This document shows positions 1-10,029 of a stretch of DNA of 56,880 nt, piece after piece. The stretch spans positions 1 to 56,880 of the forward strand of contig JADKFA010000022.1 of the NCBI GenBank assembly GCA_016717725.1, read 5' to 3'. Numbering within the stretch: the first letter of the stretch is position 1; every line of letters begins with the position of its first letter. Below the pieces are notes generated by a model. That model searched no databases. It was not told where the DNA came from and worked only from the letters and a program-made list of their open reading frames with translations. This DNA is from Bacteroidota bacterium. GTDB taxonomy: Bacteria > Bacteroidota > Bacteroidia > AKYH767-A > OLB10. The position numbers and the translations under genes are program-made.

Positions 1-1077
1 CCATTGGAGCCGATAAAACAAGCGCTCCTTCGGTGATTTCGATTTCTGGTGGGTGAAGCTAGATCTTTGAGGGAATTTTTACTGGAAAAACCTTAGGCGG
101 ATTACTTGGTGAAAATCTGTTTTGGAATGACACCTACCACCGATGCAGGAGTGATTATGGCAGGGTATAGTAATTCGCCCGTTTCATTTACAAAGTCAAC
201 CTTCACCAGATCCTATGATTTTGGGTGTTGAAAGTGATAGTATCGTCGAAGAATTTGAGATAAAACCATCGGTGGACAAGGTGACGATTATGCCTATTCT
301 GTTTGTGCTGTTCCCGGACTCAATAATGGATATGTTGTTGGCGGATTTTCATTTTCAGGGATCAGCGGAAATAAATCGGAAGCCAATCGTGGGCAAGACG
401 ATTTTGGGCGGTTCGAATTACAACACTAGGAAATGTTGTTTGGGATAAAACCTTCGGCGGAGATTTAGAAGATGAATTGTCAAGGGTGATGATCTCTCGA
501 CAAAACGAAATTTTATTGAGCGGAACTTCTTATTCAACCTTGAGCGGTGATAAAACGGAAATGAATCTGGGAGCAGAGCAAACTTGGATGGTGTTATGCG
601 ATACCTCCGGAAATAAAATTCTAGATAAAACTTTTTTTACCACAGGTCATGATGAATATGGTCAAGTGATATCAGATTTCAGGGATGTTACACCAGTATC
701 AATTATACCCTCTCCGATACAGGAGGATATCGAACTTTTAATAATAATGGTGGAGGTGATATTTGGATCAGTAAAGTATGTCCGTTCTCTGTAGGAGTGG
801 AGGAGATGGAATCCTCTAAAAATTATTTGACAGCGAATTACAATGCTACATCAGGAATGCTTGAAGTAGCAATTGAATCCAGTTATTCTACAAATTCAGT
901 TATTCAATTTTTAATAGCAATGGACAAAAGATGATGGAAGTAAAAATTTCTTAAAGAAGATTCCTATTAAAGCAATTTTTAATGTGGAGGATTTGTCTAC
1001 CGGCGTTTATTTCTTGCGGATTCGGATCAGTTGATTCATAAGTTGATAATATATTATCGCAAAATTTGCAAAAATAG
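1..1077 (+). pseudogene. C-terminal part of a T9SS-secreted repeat protein (partial, frameshifted)
   Basis: No single open frame covers this stretch, but stitching three frames gives a continuous secreted-protein sequence. At least two copies of a roughly 90-residue repeat are visible, marked by WDKTFGG, then NNGYVVGG, then a SGNKSEANRG-type motif. The final part (about 860-1056) reads FNSNGQKMMEVKI ... LSTGVYFLR ... HKLII, the pattern of a T9SS type A C-terminal sorting domain. The protein is therefore probably exported through the Por/Gld system and attached to or released from the cell surface. The N-terminus lies outside the window. At least four frame changes are needed, near positions 210, 410, 690 and 920. 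Its function is unknown. Confidence 0.6.
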
Positions 1078-1084
1078 TTCAATC

Positions 1085-1573
1085 TTATTTCCGCATTCCG
1101 CCCTTATTTTGTGCCTTGCGTTCACGAATTTTCTCCAGCAATTCACGCTTAAATTCCTCTTCCGATTTAAATAATTTCGCTACTTTTTTGATGGGCAGTA
1201 CTTGCTTAAAACGGGGATGATATTTTTTCAAAATATCTACTTCTTGTTGACGTAGTGCAATGTCATCAGCGATAATAGCATCCACTTCTTTGTCCGATAA
1301 ATTGTCTATTTCACCCTTGGCTTCTTTCAAATTACTCACTCTATTTTCTCCATTGATTTCATCTCGGCTGAATATTCATCATAAACAGGCCAAAAACCTT
1401 TGCTTCTTCGGGGTTAAACTAAGCTTTTGGTAATGAAAGCGATTTTCATGGACTCAATGTCTTTCATTCTTTCGCCTCGACCTCCTCCGAGTTTGAGCGA
1501 TTAAGATTTCATAACCGAATAGGCAAAGAAATGCAAAGAGTAGGGTGTAGATCAGTTTTTTCATAGAATTCAT
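1085..1573 (-). pseudogene. Spy/CpxP-like periplasmic protein of an ECF sigma operon, frameshifted
   Basis: The largest intact part is the last 84 codons (1085-1339), a charged helical sequence with an LPIKKVAKLF core. Upstream frames restore a signal peptide beginning MNSMKKLIYTLLFAFLCLFG and then GERMKDIESMKIAFITKSL and LTPEEAKVFWPVYDEYSAEM, typical of the Spy/LTXXQ-type 'sensor of ECF sigma factor' proteins of Bacteroidota. About four small frame changes separate the pieces. The ATG at 1573 overlaps the stop of the preceding small gene as TAATG, which suggests coupled translation. The product would sit in the periplasm and probably reports envelope stress; that role is inferred from family and context. 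Confidence 0.6.
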
Positions 1574-1890
1574 TAGAATTCGTTTAATAATGTGGTTTCA
1601 TTCATGGATTGAAAGAGGTAGTTTTCTAATTCTTGGTCTTGTGTATTTAGTTGGAGCGAGTGTCCCTTTTACTATGCAAATCATTAATGTTTCAGCAAGT
1701 ACCGCTTCTTCAAAATTGAGATAATAACCGCTTTCAATAATTTCATCCAAGGCTAGGTGACTCTTGTTGACCGGGATTATTTGGTTGCTTGTTGATGGAA
1801 GTTGAAGTAAAGGAGACTGATACAAAAATCATCAACGTAAAACTAAATCCAGCAAAAGCGGGTCGAAAATGGGGATGGTACGACTTGGTT
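1573..1890 (-). pseudogene. small single-span membrane protein between sigma factor and Spy-like gene, frameshifted
   Basis: A small protein can be assembled from two frames. It has a basic N-terminal region (NKTKSYHPHFRPAFAG), a hydrophobic span (FSFTLMIFVSVSF), then DEIIESGYYLNFEEAVLAE and, after another frame change, a tail reading QDQELENYLFQSMNETTLLN. Small membrane proteins occupy this place in many Bacteroidota ECF operons and may act as anti-sigma factors or accessory sensors; here that is inference. The stop overlaps the start of the Spy-like gene. The start codon cannot be fixed because the end of the sigma gene is also damaged. Confidence 0.45.
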
Positions 1891-1933
1891 TTATTTTTCT
1901 TTGGATTCGATCTGAATTTTGGAACTTAATGAA

Positions 1934-2431
1934 TCAAAAAATACCCATCAGGGCATTAAAGAAATCAGATGAAGGAAGATCCTTAAAATAGGTGCATCTT
2001 TCATGGTTGAATACGAGTCGTTGTTTCTCTGGTAGAGACAAAATAGCCTGTTGTAGTTTCAATTCCAGCTTGTTGGAATCGAATGGGATCATACTATTTA
2101 CATGGTTTTTTAATTCATGTTCTACATCATGAATAGGTAGAAAAAACCGTTTGCGCTTTTGCTTTAGATGGCCTAAACACTCATTGGTGGCAATGCGATA
2201 GATCCATGTGAAAAGCTGACTATCTTCCCGGAATCCCTCTAAATGATTCCACACTTTAATAAAAGTATTTTGAACTAAATCGTTGGCATCATCGTGTATA
2301 ATGACCATCCTACGTACATGGAGATACACTCTTTGCTGGTACTTTTTTACAATCAAATTAAAGGCGTAGTGAGCATTCGCTTCGGAATCTCTAAACATTG
2401 CCAATAATTCTTGATCGCTTAGTTCAGCCAT
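1934..2431 (-). pseudogene. ECF-type RNA polymerase sigma factor, region 4 lost
   Basis: Residues from ELSDQELLAMFRDSE to CLGHLKQKRKR match sigma-70 region 2 of extracytoplasmic-function sigma factors, including DDANDLVQNTFIKVWNHL and FTWIYRIATNECL. Region 4 begins normally with LPEKQRLVFN and then collapses; the YEEISE...GALKASYHHA helix-turn-helix expected in this family is absent, and the frame ends about 23 codons later. The ATG giving MAELSDQE at 2431 is preferred over the upstream TTG. A complete protein would be about 185 residues. Downstream lie the small membrane protein and the Spy-like gene, the usual three-gene stress operon. As written, the product should not recognise a -35 element. 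Confidence 0.75.
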
Positions 2432-2513
2432 AAACACCAATAAATAATTCGGATAAGTAAGTTCGACACACTACTCAACAAATGGTTTAATCGTACTTTA
2501 AAAAAGAATTTTA

Positions 2514-3479
2514 TTAAGCCAAGACACGCTTACGAGCCATTACTTTTTGCACAGCTTCTACAATATTGCTGGCTTCTAATCCGTATTTTTTCATGAGCTG
2601 TTCCGGTGTTCCACTTTCTCCAAATGAATCGTTAACGGCAACATATTCTTGTGGACTTGGTAAATGAACTGCTAAAACTTGTGCAACGGCATCACCCAAT
2701 CCACCAATACGATTATGTTCTTCAGCGGTGACTACACAGCCTGTTTTTTTCAATGAATCTAAAATGGCTTTTTCATCGATGGGTTTAATCGTGTGAATAT
2801 TGATAATCTCTGCAGATATTCCCATCGCTTCCAATTGCTCACCGGCTTCAATGGCTTTCCAAACTAAATGTCCGGTAGCAATAATAGTTACATCAGTCCC
2901 CTCATTTAACATAACTGCTTTTCCAATCTCAAATTTCTGGTCGGCAGGCGTAAAGTTAGGAACTGTAGGTCGGCCAAAACGTAAATAAACCGGTCCATGA
3001 TGATTAGCAATTGCTATGGTCGCAGCCTTGGTTTGATTGAAATCGCAAGGATTAATTACTGTCATTCCCGGTAACATTTTCATCAAGCCAATATCTTCTA
3101 ATATCTGATGCGTAGCACCGTCTTCTCCTAACGTTAATCCAGCATGCGAAGCACAAATCTTTTACGTTCTTATCAGAATAAGCAATCGATTGACGAATTT
3201 GATCGTACACGTCCCGTACTAAAATTTGCAAACGTACCCGTGAATGGAATTTTTCCTCCAATGGTAAGACCAGCAGCGATACCCATCATATTCGCTTCTG
3301 CAATTCCAGTTTGAATAAAGCGTGATGGAAATTCTTTCGCAAAAGCATCCATCTTCAATGATCCAGTTAAGATCAGCACACAGTGCTACAATATTTTCAT
3401 TTTTTCTTCCAGCCTCGAGTAATCCGGCGCCAAAACCTGAACGAGTATCTTTCTTTTCACTAAATGTATATTTTTTCAT
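2514..3479 (-). pseudogene. transketolase C-terminal half (pyrimidine-binding and C-terminal domains), frameshifted
   Basis: The pieces join into one protein of about 320 residues: MKKYTFSEKKDTRSGFGAGL at the N-terminus, then FIQTGIAEANMMGIAAGL, GLTLGEDGATHQ, and an intact last 190 codons with GTDVTIIATGH and CVVTAEEHNRIGGLGDAVA. These are the hallmarks of the thiamine-diphosphate pyrimidine domain (E of GIAEANM) and the C-terminal domain of transketolase. In many Bacteroidota transketolase is made as two polypeptides. The partner half is encoded upstream at 4817-5659. Frame changes lie near 3160, 3230 and 3365. The enzyme moves two-carbon units in the pentose phosphate pathway and makes sedoheptulose-7-phosphate. 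Confidence 0.85.
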
Positions 3480-3509
3480 GAGATAAGGGTGGTATGTTTT
3501 AATTGATGT

Positions 3510-4815
3510 TTACACTGATGCTAATTCCGGAAGCGATTCGGAATGTTTTTTCGATGGTATAAATGACAGCTTGTGAATTCTTAGGACGGAAAACGATGCG
3601 ATAGAGTCGGGTTGCAAGACAATACTTTCCTTTACACTATTCAGGGAGATGCGATCCACCCATTCTAATTTATTGTCTTTCTCCACTAAGATGTCGCCAT
3701 AGCCCGGAGCATTGCAAATGATGGTTGCAAGACCTGGCGTAGGAATTTGAACGGAGGTAGTTTTACTTTGAGCCACATTTACATTGTTGATGTGAATGCG
3801 AGGTAATGTTAAAACTTCCAAATCATAATCACCCACAATATAACGAGTGATATCACTAAACTCTTGTACATTTAAGGTTGCTTTTTCACCATGCTTTCTT
3901 ACAATAGCATAAAGTTTTTTATACTCGTTGGCACTATCTATTTTTAATTGTAAATCGCCTTGTGGAGCATCTAATGCAATAACAGTATGCTTTCCAGCAG
4001 TAAGCGTTACACTGTCCTTACTAACCGATGGGAACGTATGGGCAGTAACTCGATACATTCCTAATGGATCAATCTGCACAGTATCAGGTACACCTTTGGC
4101 ATTGATGGTATGCATGAAATTATAAAGCACAGCCCCACTTCGTTGATCGTAAAAAGTAATGCTGGTATTGGTTTCGGTAGGATGCGATTGTATGTCGAGT
4201 AAATTCACTTGAGCGGTGGTATTGTTCAGCGCTTGAGTGATCACAATATTGAACGCATTTCTGAATTGTGTTTCGTCAGTAGCATCAAAATAATTTCCGA
4301 TGCATTCAAATTGTTTGATGAGGCCGATACCGCACAGGGATCTCCATTACATTCTTCAATTCCATCTGTGATTAAGATAATAATATTTCTCGCTTGAGAT
4401 TTTGGGAAATCACCACCACATTCTTCTAAGGAGCGTGCAATAGGAGTAGTACCTGATGGACTTATCTCTTCCAATCTTTTCTTGATCGAAAAACTGTTAT
4501 TTTTTCCAAAGGGTACTTCTAAACGGTGTCATCACAATCTTGAGGTGGATATTTTTAGTATGGCCATACACTCGCAATGCCAATTCCAGGTGTTGCATTC
4601 CCTGTAAACTGTCAACCATCTCACTCAACATCTTCTTCGCTACTTCGTATTTTGTATTGGTTTCCCAACGTGCATACATACTTTGTGATGCATCAAAAAG
4701 AAAAAGAATGCGTGTAGGCTGTTCCGGCGATTTTTTTTGCGCCCATGACCGTCTCGTGCTTAGCAAAAGCAAGTAAGCAAGGAAAAATAAATTTACTTCC
4801 GTATATTTTTTTCAA
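3510..4815 (-). pseudogene. von Willebrand factor A domain protein, secreted, frameshifted
   Basis: The N-terminus has a signal-peptide-like hydrophobic segment followed by AQKKSPEQP and RILFLFDASQSM, where DASQS is a MIDAS motif (DxSxS). The middle reads TTPIARSLEECGGDFPKSQA and IIILITDGIEECNGDPC, typical of a VWA fold. The last 244 codons (3510-4244) form a beta-rich region without a T9SS tail. Frame changes lie near 4490 and 4250. The probable start, a TTG at 4815 (an ATG if one T is extra), comes 1 nt after the stop of the transketolase N-terminal half, and 30 bp separate its stop from the C-terminal half. The gene is therefore embedded in the transketolase operon. Its ligand is unknown. 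Confidence 0.65.
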
Positions 4816-4816
4816 T

Positions 4817-5659
4817 TTAGTAATCTCCAAGTGTACTTGGATTTTGTTTTATTGCGTCAGCTAGTTGCTCATCATTCGGAGCGATGCCATGCCATTTATG
4901 TCCAGCCATCATAAAATCAACCCCATGACCCATGATGGTTCCATCAAAATCAAAATGGGTTTGCCCAATCCTGTTTGAGTTTTGCTTTCAATAACGTTGC
5001 GCGAACATCTTCCAAATCATTTCCTTTCATGCTGAGCACTTGCCATCCAAAGGCTTCCCACTTTGCTTTTTAAGTCGCCCATAGGCAACACATCATTGGT
5101 AGCACCATCAATTTGTTGTCCGTTCACATCAATAGTAGCAATCAAATTATCCACTTTTTTCCAGCAGCAAACATCGCAGCTTCCCAAACTTGACCTTCTT
5201 GCAGTTCTCCATCTCCCATAAGAACGAAAACGAGTCGGTCATCATTGTTCAATTTCTTAGAAAGTGCAGCTCCAATGGCAGCAGAAAAACCTTGACCCAA
5301 TGACCCCGATGCAATTCTCACGCCAGGTAATCCTTCATGCGTAGTGGGATGACCTTGTAAGCGAGTCATGTTTACGGGAAAGTAGCTAACTCTGCAATTG
5401 GAAAGTAGCCTGAACGAGCGAAAACACTGTACCAAAGAGGAGAAATATGTCCATTCGACAAAAGAAAAGATCCTGATCTTTTCCATCCATATCCCATGTT
5501 TTAGGGTTGTGCTGAAGGATGTCATTGTACAAAACAGTTAGCAAATTCCGTACAGCCCAATGAGCCTCCAGGGTGACCACTTTGAACAGCATGCACCATT
5601 CTTACAATATCTCTTCGCACTTGTAAGGCGAAATCTTTCAATGTGCTAATTTCAGTCAT
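4817..5659 (-). pseudogene. transketolase N-terminal half (diphosphate-binding domain), frameshifted
   Basis: Reading through frame changes gives a protein of about 280 residues starting MTEISTLKDFALQVRRDIVR. It contains VQSGHPGGSLGCTEF (substrate-binding His), GRLQGHPTTHEGLPG-like text, ASGSLGQGFSAAIGAALSKK, VLMGDGELQEGQVWEAAMFA (GDG of the thiamine-diphosphate/metal motif) and VNGQQIDG. This is the diphosphate-binding domain of transketolase. It pairs with the C-terminal half at 2514-3479, but a VWA gene separates them. The start at 5659 lies 5 nt behind a TACTTTTG promoter element. Breaks fall near 5540, 5400, 5150 and in the last 150 bp. Confidence 0.85.
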
Positions 5660-5664
5660 GACTG

Positions 5665-5672
5665 CAAAAGTA
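5665..5672 (-). promoter_or_regulatory. Bacteroidota -7 element (TACTTTTG) for the transketolase operon
   Basis: The minus strand reads TACTTTTG, matching the TAnnTTTG consensus of the primary Bacteroidota sigma factor, ending 5 nt before the ATG at 5659. No convincing -33 TTG was seen. Confidence 0.5.
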
Positions 5673-5797
5673 ATGAGCCTAAGTAAGTAGCAGAATGGTT
5701 TTTCAACAATCAGACTGAGATTGTGGATAATTAGGCTTATTTTTAGCTTTTATTTTAATTGTTGTGCTAATTAGGCAGAATAATAACAATCTCAGCG

Positions 5798-5805
5798 TAT
5801 TTTTG
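5798..5805 (+). promoter_or_regulatory. Bacteroidota -7 element (TATTTTTG) for mutS2
   Basis: TATTTTTG fits TAnnTTTG and ends 6 nt before the ATG at 5812, so the mRNA would start almost at the first codon. No clear -33 element is visible. Confidence 0.45.
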
Positions 5806-5811
5806 CAGCCC

Positions 5812-7667
5812 ATGAATATCTTTCCACAACATTCTTTGCTGATAGAGGAGTTTGAGAAATTGCGTCAAATTACCTCCGAGGAATGTAGTGGACTTGCGGG
5901 AAAGGAAGAAGTGCTTAAGATTTCGTTTTCATCGGACTATGCCATGGTGCTTAGGCGTTTAGAGGAAACTGAGGAGATGCATCTGCTTCCACCGACTTAA
6001 GTCATATTCGGAAAAATTTAGCACGTAAAAGAATCGAGTGCGATCAATTGTACTTATCCGTCATTCAGAAATACAGAAAAAGTGGTTGGTTAAGCGATTC
6101 GGAGGAAAGTTGGAGAGCGGGAAGGCGAGTAGTTTCCATTTTAGCGGAGTATAAGCGAAGTACGAAGGGTATTATTCATGATATTTCGGCTACAGGAAAA
6201 ACTTGTTTTTTGGAGCCAGAAGAAGCGATAGGAATCAATAATTTGATTTTGTCGTTGGAGGAAGATGAGCGCGACGAAATTAAAAAGATAATGAGTGCCC
6301 TTAGTGAATTGCTTCGAAAGTTTCATCCTGCCTTGAGTAAATATTTTTCGTTAATTGTAAGTTATGATGTGGTTCGTGCAAAGGCGAAGTTGGCAGTGAA
6401 GATGAATGCACAATTGCCCTATGTTGATCCCAAACCAAAAATTGATTTGCTGGATGCCCGCCATCCGTTGCTGTTTTTGTACAACGCTGCAGCAGGAAGA
6501 AAACAATTCCATTCAATTTGAAGTTGCAGGAAGATGAACGTATTTTAGTGATCAGTGGTCCCAACGCAGGAGGAAAAACAGTTTGTATGAAAACGGTTGG
6601 ACTTCTTCAATTGATGTTGCAAGCTGGATTTTTAGTCACGGTGGATGGAAACAGCCGGTTCGGTATTTTTAAGAATGTATTAGTCGATATTGGTGATTCA
6701 CAATCCTTGGAATTTGAGTTGAGCACGTACAGTTCTCGACTCAAGCATATGAAAGTGTTTTTAGAAAAGTCATCAGCCGATTCACTTTTTTCTCATTGAT
6801 GAATTTGGAACTGGAACCGATCCTTCCCTAGGTGGAGCGTTGGCTGAATCGATTTTAGAAGATTTGAATTATAAAAAGTCGGTAGGAATCATCACCACGC
6901 ATTACATGAATCTGAAAGTGCTTGCTGATAAAACCAAAGGTATTATCAATGGTTCTATGGCGTTCGATTCGAAAAAATTGATCCCTCTTTTTCGGTTGGA
7001 AGTGGGTAAGCCGGGAAGTTCGTACACCTTTGTGGTGGCTGAGCGAAGTGGATTGCCACCTTCGGTAATTCATAGAGCACGAAAGAAAGTACAAAAAAAT
7101 AATTTGTTGCTGGAAGAATTACTCAACAAGGTAGAACACGAAAAAGCAGAGGTGGCTCGCTTGATCCAAGTGAATTCATCTCAAGAAAAAAAATTGAATG
7201 AACTCGTTAACAAATACGAAAAAAACGTCGCGCATCAAGAGCATAAAATTGAACAGAACGAGGAACGAGTACGTCAAAAAGAATTGCGCATTTCAAAACA
7301 ACTAGAAGATAAATTCACTCGATTCGTTAAAGATTGGAAAGAGGCTAAAAACAAGAAAGCAGTTTTAGATAAATACAATACCAAATTACAAGCGCGCAGA
7401 AATGAATTGAGTCAAAAAGATTTATTCAAGCAAGAAGAATTGATCGCTTACAATCGAATTCATCTGAAGAAAGGGGTTATGGTCAAATTGAAAAACGGCG
7501 CTGTGGTCGGTAAGGTCGAGAGTGTAAAAGACGATAAAGTGGTTGTTATTTTTGGGAATGTAAAGACAACATCTGATTTGAAGAGTTTGATGATTGAGGA
7601 AAAAAATCGAAAAATCAAACGAAAAAAAGATACAACTTCCAATCAAGAAGGAAACAATAAAGATTGA
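5812..7667 (+). pseudogene. mutS2: MutS2 family ATPase, frameshifted and with an internal deletion
   Basis: The assembled protein starts MNIFPQHSLLIEEFEKLRQ and shows the MutS2 core: GIIHDISATGKTCFLEP, the Walker A VISGPNAGGKTVCMKTVG, the Walker B IDEFGTGTDPSLGGALAESI, and the H-loop IITTHYMNLK. A long coiled coil and a small KOW-like barrel (GVMVKLKNGAVVGKVESV) end the protein. There is no Smr nuclease domain after it. MutS2 proteins act on branched DNA or on collided ribosomes. Between LEETEEMHLLPP and DLSHIRKNLARKR the family normally has about 90-100 more residues, so a deletion near 5990-6010 is likely. Frame changes fall near 5995, 6505 and 6795. Confidence 0.8.
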
Positions 7668-7679
7668 GAAAAAAGCAGA

Positions 7680-7697
7680 GAGAAGATAAATCTTCTC
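7680..7697. terminator. small hairpin between convergent mutS2 and transglycosylase genes
   Basis: GAGAAGA and TCTTCTC form a perfect 7-bp stem around a TAAA loop in the 59-bp gap between convergent genes. The T run is poor, so this is only a possible terminator. Confidence 0.3.
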
Positions 7698-7726
7698 GTC
7701 CTCCCAGAAAAATCGGTTCCTAAAGC

Positions 7727-9140
7727 CTAATTTCCATTAAATTTCATCAACTCATTCGACTTACTCATATACTTTTGAGCCATGCCAGCATTGCCTGATA
7801 ATTTGTAGGCTTTGCTCAAATGCTCAGCAGTAGTAAACGATTGTGGAAATAAATCCATGTTTAGACGCAATAATTGAATGACATCATCCATCTTACGTTT
7901 CTTCATCAATTCATTGGCTAAGCGAACCAATTGCTCTTCGTTGCTTGGATAGAGTTGGTTGTTCGCTGGATTAATTTGTGCTAATTCCATTTTTAGTGTT
8001 TCCACTTTTTCTGCAAAGTAAGAATATGAAATTGTACCGTCAGCTAAATCGCGTTCGTACATCAATAAAGCCAATGTTAATCCACTTTCTTTTTCTGCTG
8101 GATTCACAGAGCGACGTGTATTGGCTAATGCTTTGTCGCCTTGAATTAAAAAGATACTATCTCCATCAATTCGAGTTATGTTTTCAAAATTCATAAGAGC
8201 TGCCAATGCAATCTGTGAATAGTTTTGACTTTCGTTTTTAAAACCGCCACACTCTGTCTTCCACAAAGTTTTGATAAGGGATTGTCCGCCCTCAGTTGGA
8301 TTTATTTTATTGATGGCGCAAGCTAAATTTCCAGCACCTGCATGATAAGCGTGTAATACCAAAAGTCGAAAATAAATATCGGTTTCCTTGTAAGGGATGT
8401 TGCGACTATCCAACAACGATTTCACTTTAGGAATGCAAATGGTAGCGAGAAGGCGAGACGCACCAAAAAGCTGCCCGTTTTAAATCGCTGCGTTCGTCCA
8501 CATATTTATTCACCTTCAGTCCGTATTTTAAAGCTACAGTGCGCATAATTTGAAAAGGTCCGGCGGCACCAACATATGACTTTGATAAATGCTTCCCAGG
8601 ACTTTCAATCAACAGAATCGTTTGAGCATACCACGGATCGACACCGTATTCTTTAAAGTAGTAAACTGCTTTGCTGATAGTAGGAATACTTTTGCGATGC
8701 TCATAGAATTCACTTTTTGCCATTCGTCACATAGAGGTCGGAGCTGTAATCAACACAGTAATCTTGTTTTAATCGATTTTTGTAGATGGTCTTTTCTTGT
8801 TCCGATTGACTTAACCAATTTCTATAATTTGAAACCACCAAGGGAGTACGTGAATTTGCTACATTGATGATGCATGAATCGGGAGAAAGACAAATAATTT
8901 GTTTCCAAAAAATAGGTTGTGCAAGAGTATCCCATCCTTCCGTAAAAAGTTGATGGTTGTTCACGAGTTCAATTTCACTGGTGTCGGAAGTATTAATTAG
9001 CGTTTTTCGCACCAAGTTCTCTTGCTTATTTGCAGCGGACTTGGATTTTGAGCCTCTGCCTTTTGCACTTGATTGCAAGAGAAAAGTAGAGGGATTAGAG
9101 CGAAGGAGAGTATATATTTTAACTTATTTGTAGCGAGCAT
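7727..9140 (-). pseudogene. lytic transglycosylase (SLT type) lipoprotein, frameshifted
   Basis: The reconstructed N-terminus MLATNKLKYILSFALIPLLF ends in a lipobox, LFSCN, so the protein is probably a lipoprotein. A central segment carries ILLIESPGKHLSKSYVGAAG and PFQIMRTVALKYGLKVN, with the ES catalytic glutamate and the GAxGxxQIM motif of soluble-lytic-transglycosylase folds. HAYHAGAGN follows, as expected. The last 230 residues are helical and may contain TPR-like repeats (EQLVRLANELMKKRKMDDVI). The enzyme would cleave peptidoglycan between MurNAc and GlcNAc. Breaks lie near 9065, 8710 and 8440. The C-terminal half (7727-8425) is intact. Confidence 0.7.
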
Positions 9141-9362
9141 ATTTCTTTTTCTAATTTGTTACGAATGAGGAGATCAGGGGTAGCTAAGCTCTTCAATGCA
9201 CTAATTTACAATTTTGCGGATGGTTTTCAAAGCTAATTATATAGGAAACTACAATTATGTAAGATTTATTATCTTATTAACGACTCCATGTGGAAAGTGA
9301 GGCTTTTCCTCTGAAAAATAGGGGTATGAGGCTGGAAATTCGGTATTCTACCAACTTAGTGT

Positions 9363-9370
9363 TAATTTTG
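9363..9370 (+). promoter_or_regulatory. Bacteroidota -7 element (TAATTTTG)
   Basis: TAATTTTG fits TAnnTTTG and lies 18 nt before the ATG at 9389 of the conserved hypothetical gene. Confidence 0.4.
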
Positions 9371-9388
9371 CATGAAAATAGTCCCAAC

Positions 9389-9857
9389 ATGGAAGGTAAG
9401 ATTTTTAAAGATTCTATTGAAATTACAGTGTCGGAAGAGCTAAAACTTTTCATTCGGTCGATGGCTTCGTCTTATCATTTCGTTTTTCAGCAGGAAAAGT
9501 ATGATTTTGTGCAAAGAGCCATGCAAATTGATTTGGTGGACCTAAACGGTGTAGCGCAGCTTGCTCAACGTTTTGCGGCTCAGAGAGCCAAGGGAGAAGA
9601 TGGAATTGTCCAAAGAGGAGATTTATTTGCTGTATACCATGATGGAGATGGTGTGCCGAAGCTTCTTGCACGACGTGGGCGACGACTATAAAATGATAGC
9701 CATGAAAGTGAATCAAATTTCAGAGCAGAAGTACAACGAAGTGAGAAGTACGGAATTGTTGATTGCTCAAACGCTTCTCCAGCAATTAAAATCTGATTTT
9801 GATGAGGATCCGGATTTTGAGGAAATTAGAGAGCGGATTGGTTTGATGGATACTTAA
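9389..9857 (+). pseudogene. hypothetical alpha-helical protein, one frameshift
   Basis: Two overlapping frames join into about 155 residues with a frame change near 9590-9605. The first begins MEGKIFKDSIEITVSEELKL and ends near LAQRFAAQR. The second continues EPREKMELSKEEIYLLYTMM, then FLHDVGDDYKMIAMKVNQIS and an acidic tail. The composition is soluble and helical, with no signal peptide or membrane span. I do not recognise the family. It stands alone, with its own promoter-like element upstream and a hairpin terminator directly downstream, which supports a real monocistronic gene. Confidence 0.5.
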
Positions 9858-9861
9858 TTTG

Positions 9862-9885
9862 AAAACGCAACGATCGAGCGTTTTT
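9862..9885 (+). terminator. Rho-independent terminator
   Basis: AAAACGC pairs with GCGTTTT across a 9-nt loop and is followed by a run of five T, 5 bp after the stop codon of the hypothetical gene at 9389-9857. Confidence 0.55.
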
Positions 9886-9970
9886 GAAAATTTGATGCAT
9901 GGAACGCAGCGTAAAAATTTTATTGCTGTTAGTTGATCAGTAAAAATATAATGATCATAATAAATCGCAT

Positions 9971-9999
9971 GCCTGCCGTAAGCTAAAGCGAAGGTGGGC
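9971..9999. repeat. intergenic hairpin repeat (GCCTGCC...GGTGGGC)
   Basis: GCCTGCC can pair with GGTGGGC (two G-T pairs), enclosing GTAAGCTAAAGCGAA, which has a further small GC/GC pairing. Similar hairpins are dispersed in intergenic DNA of many bacteria. Only one copy is seen in the window, so its status as a family is inference. Confidence 0.3.
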
Positions 10000-10029
10000 C
10001 AATAAAAATATTGAATATTGTAAGGAGTA

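Noticed and set aside
2800..2988. Antisense frames within the transketolase C-terminal gene
   Set aside because: Low-information reverse complements of conserved thiamine-enzyme motifs.
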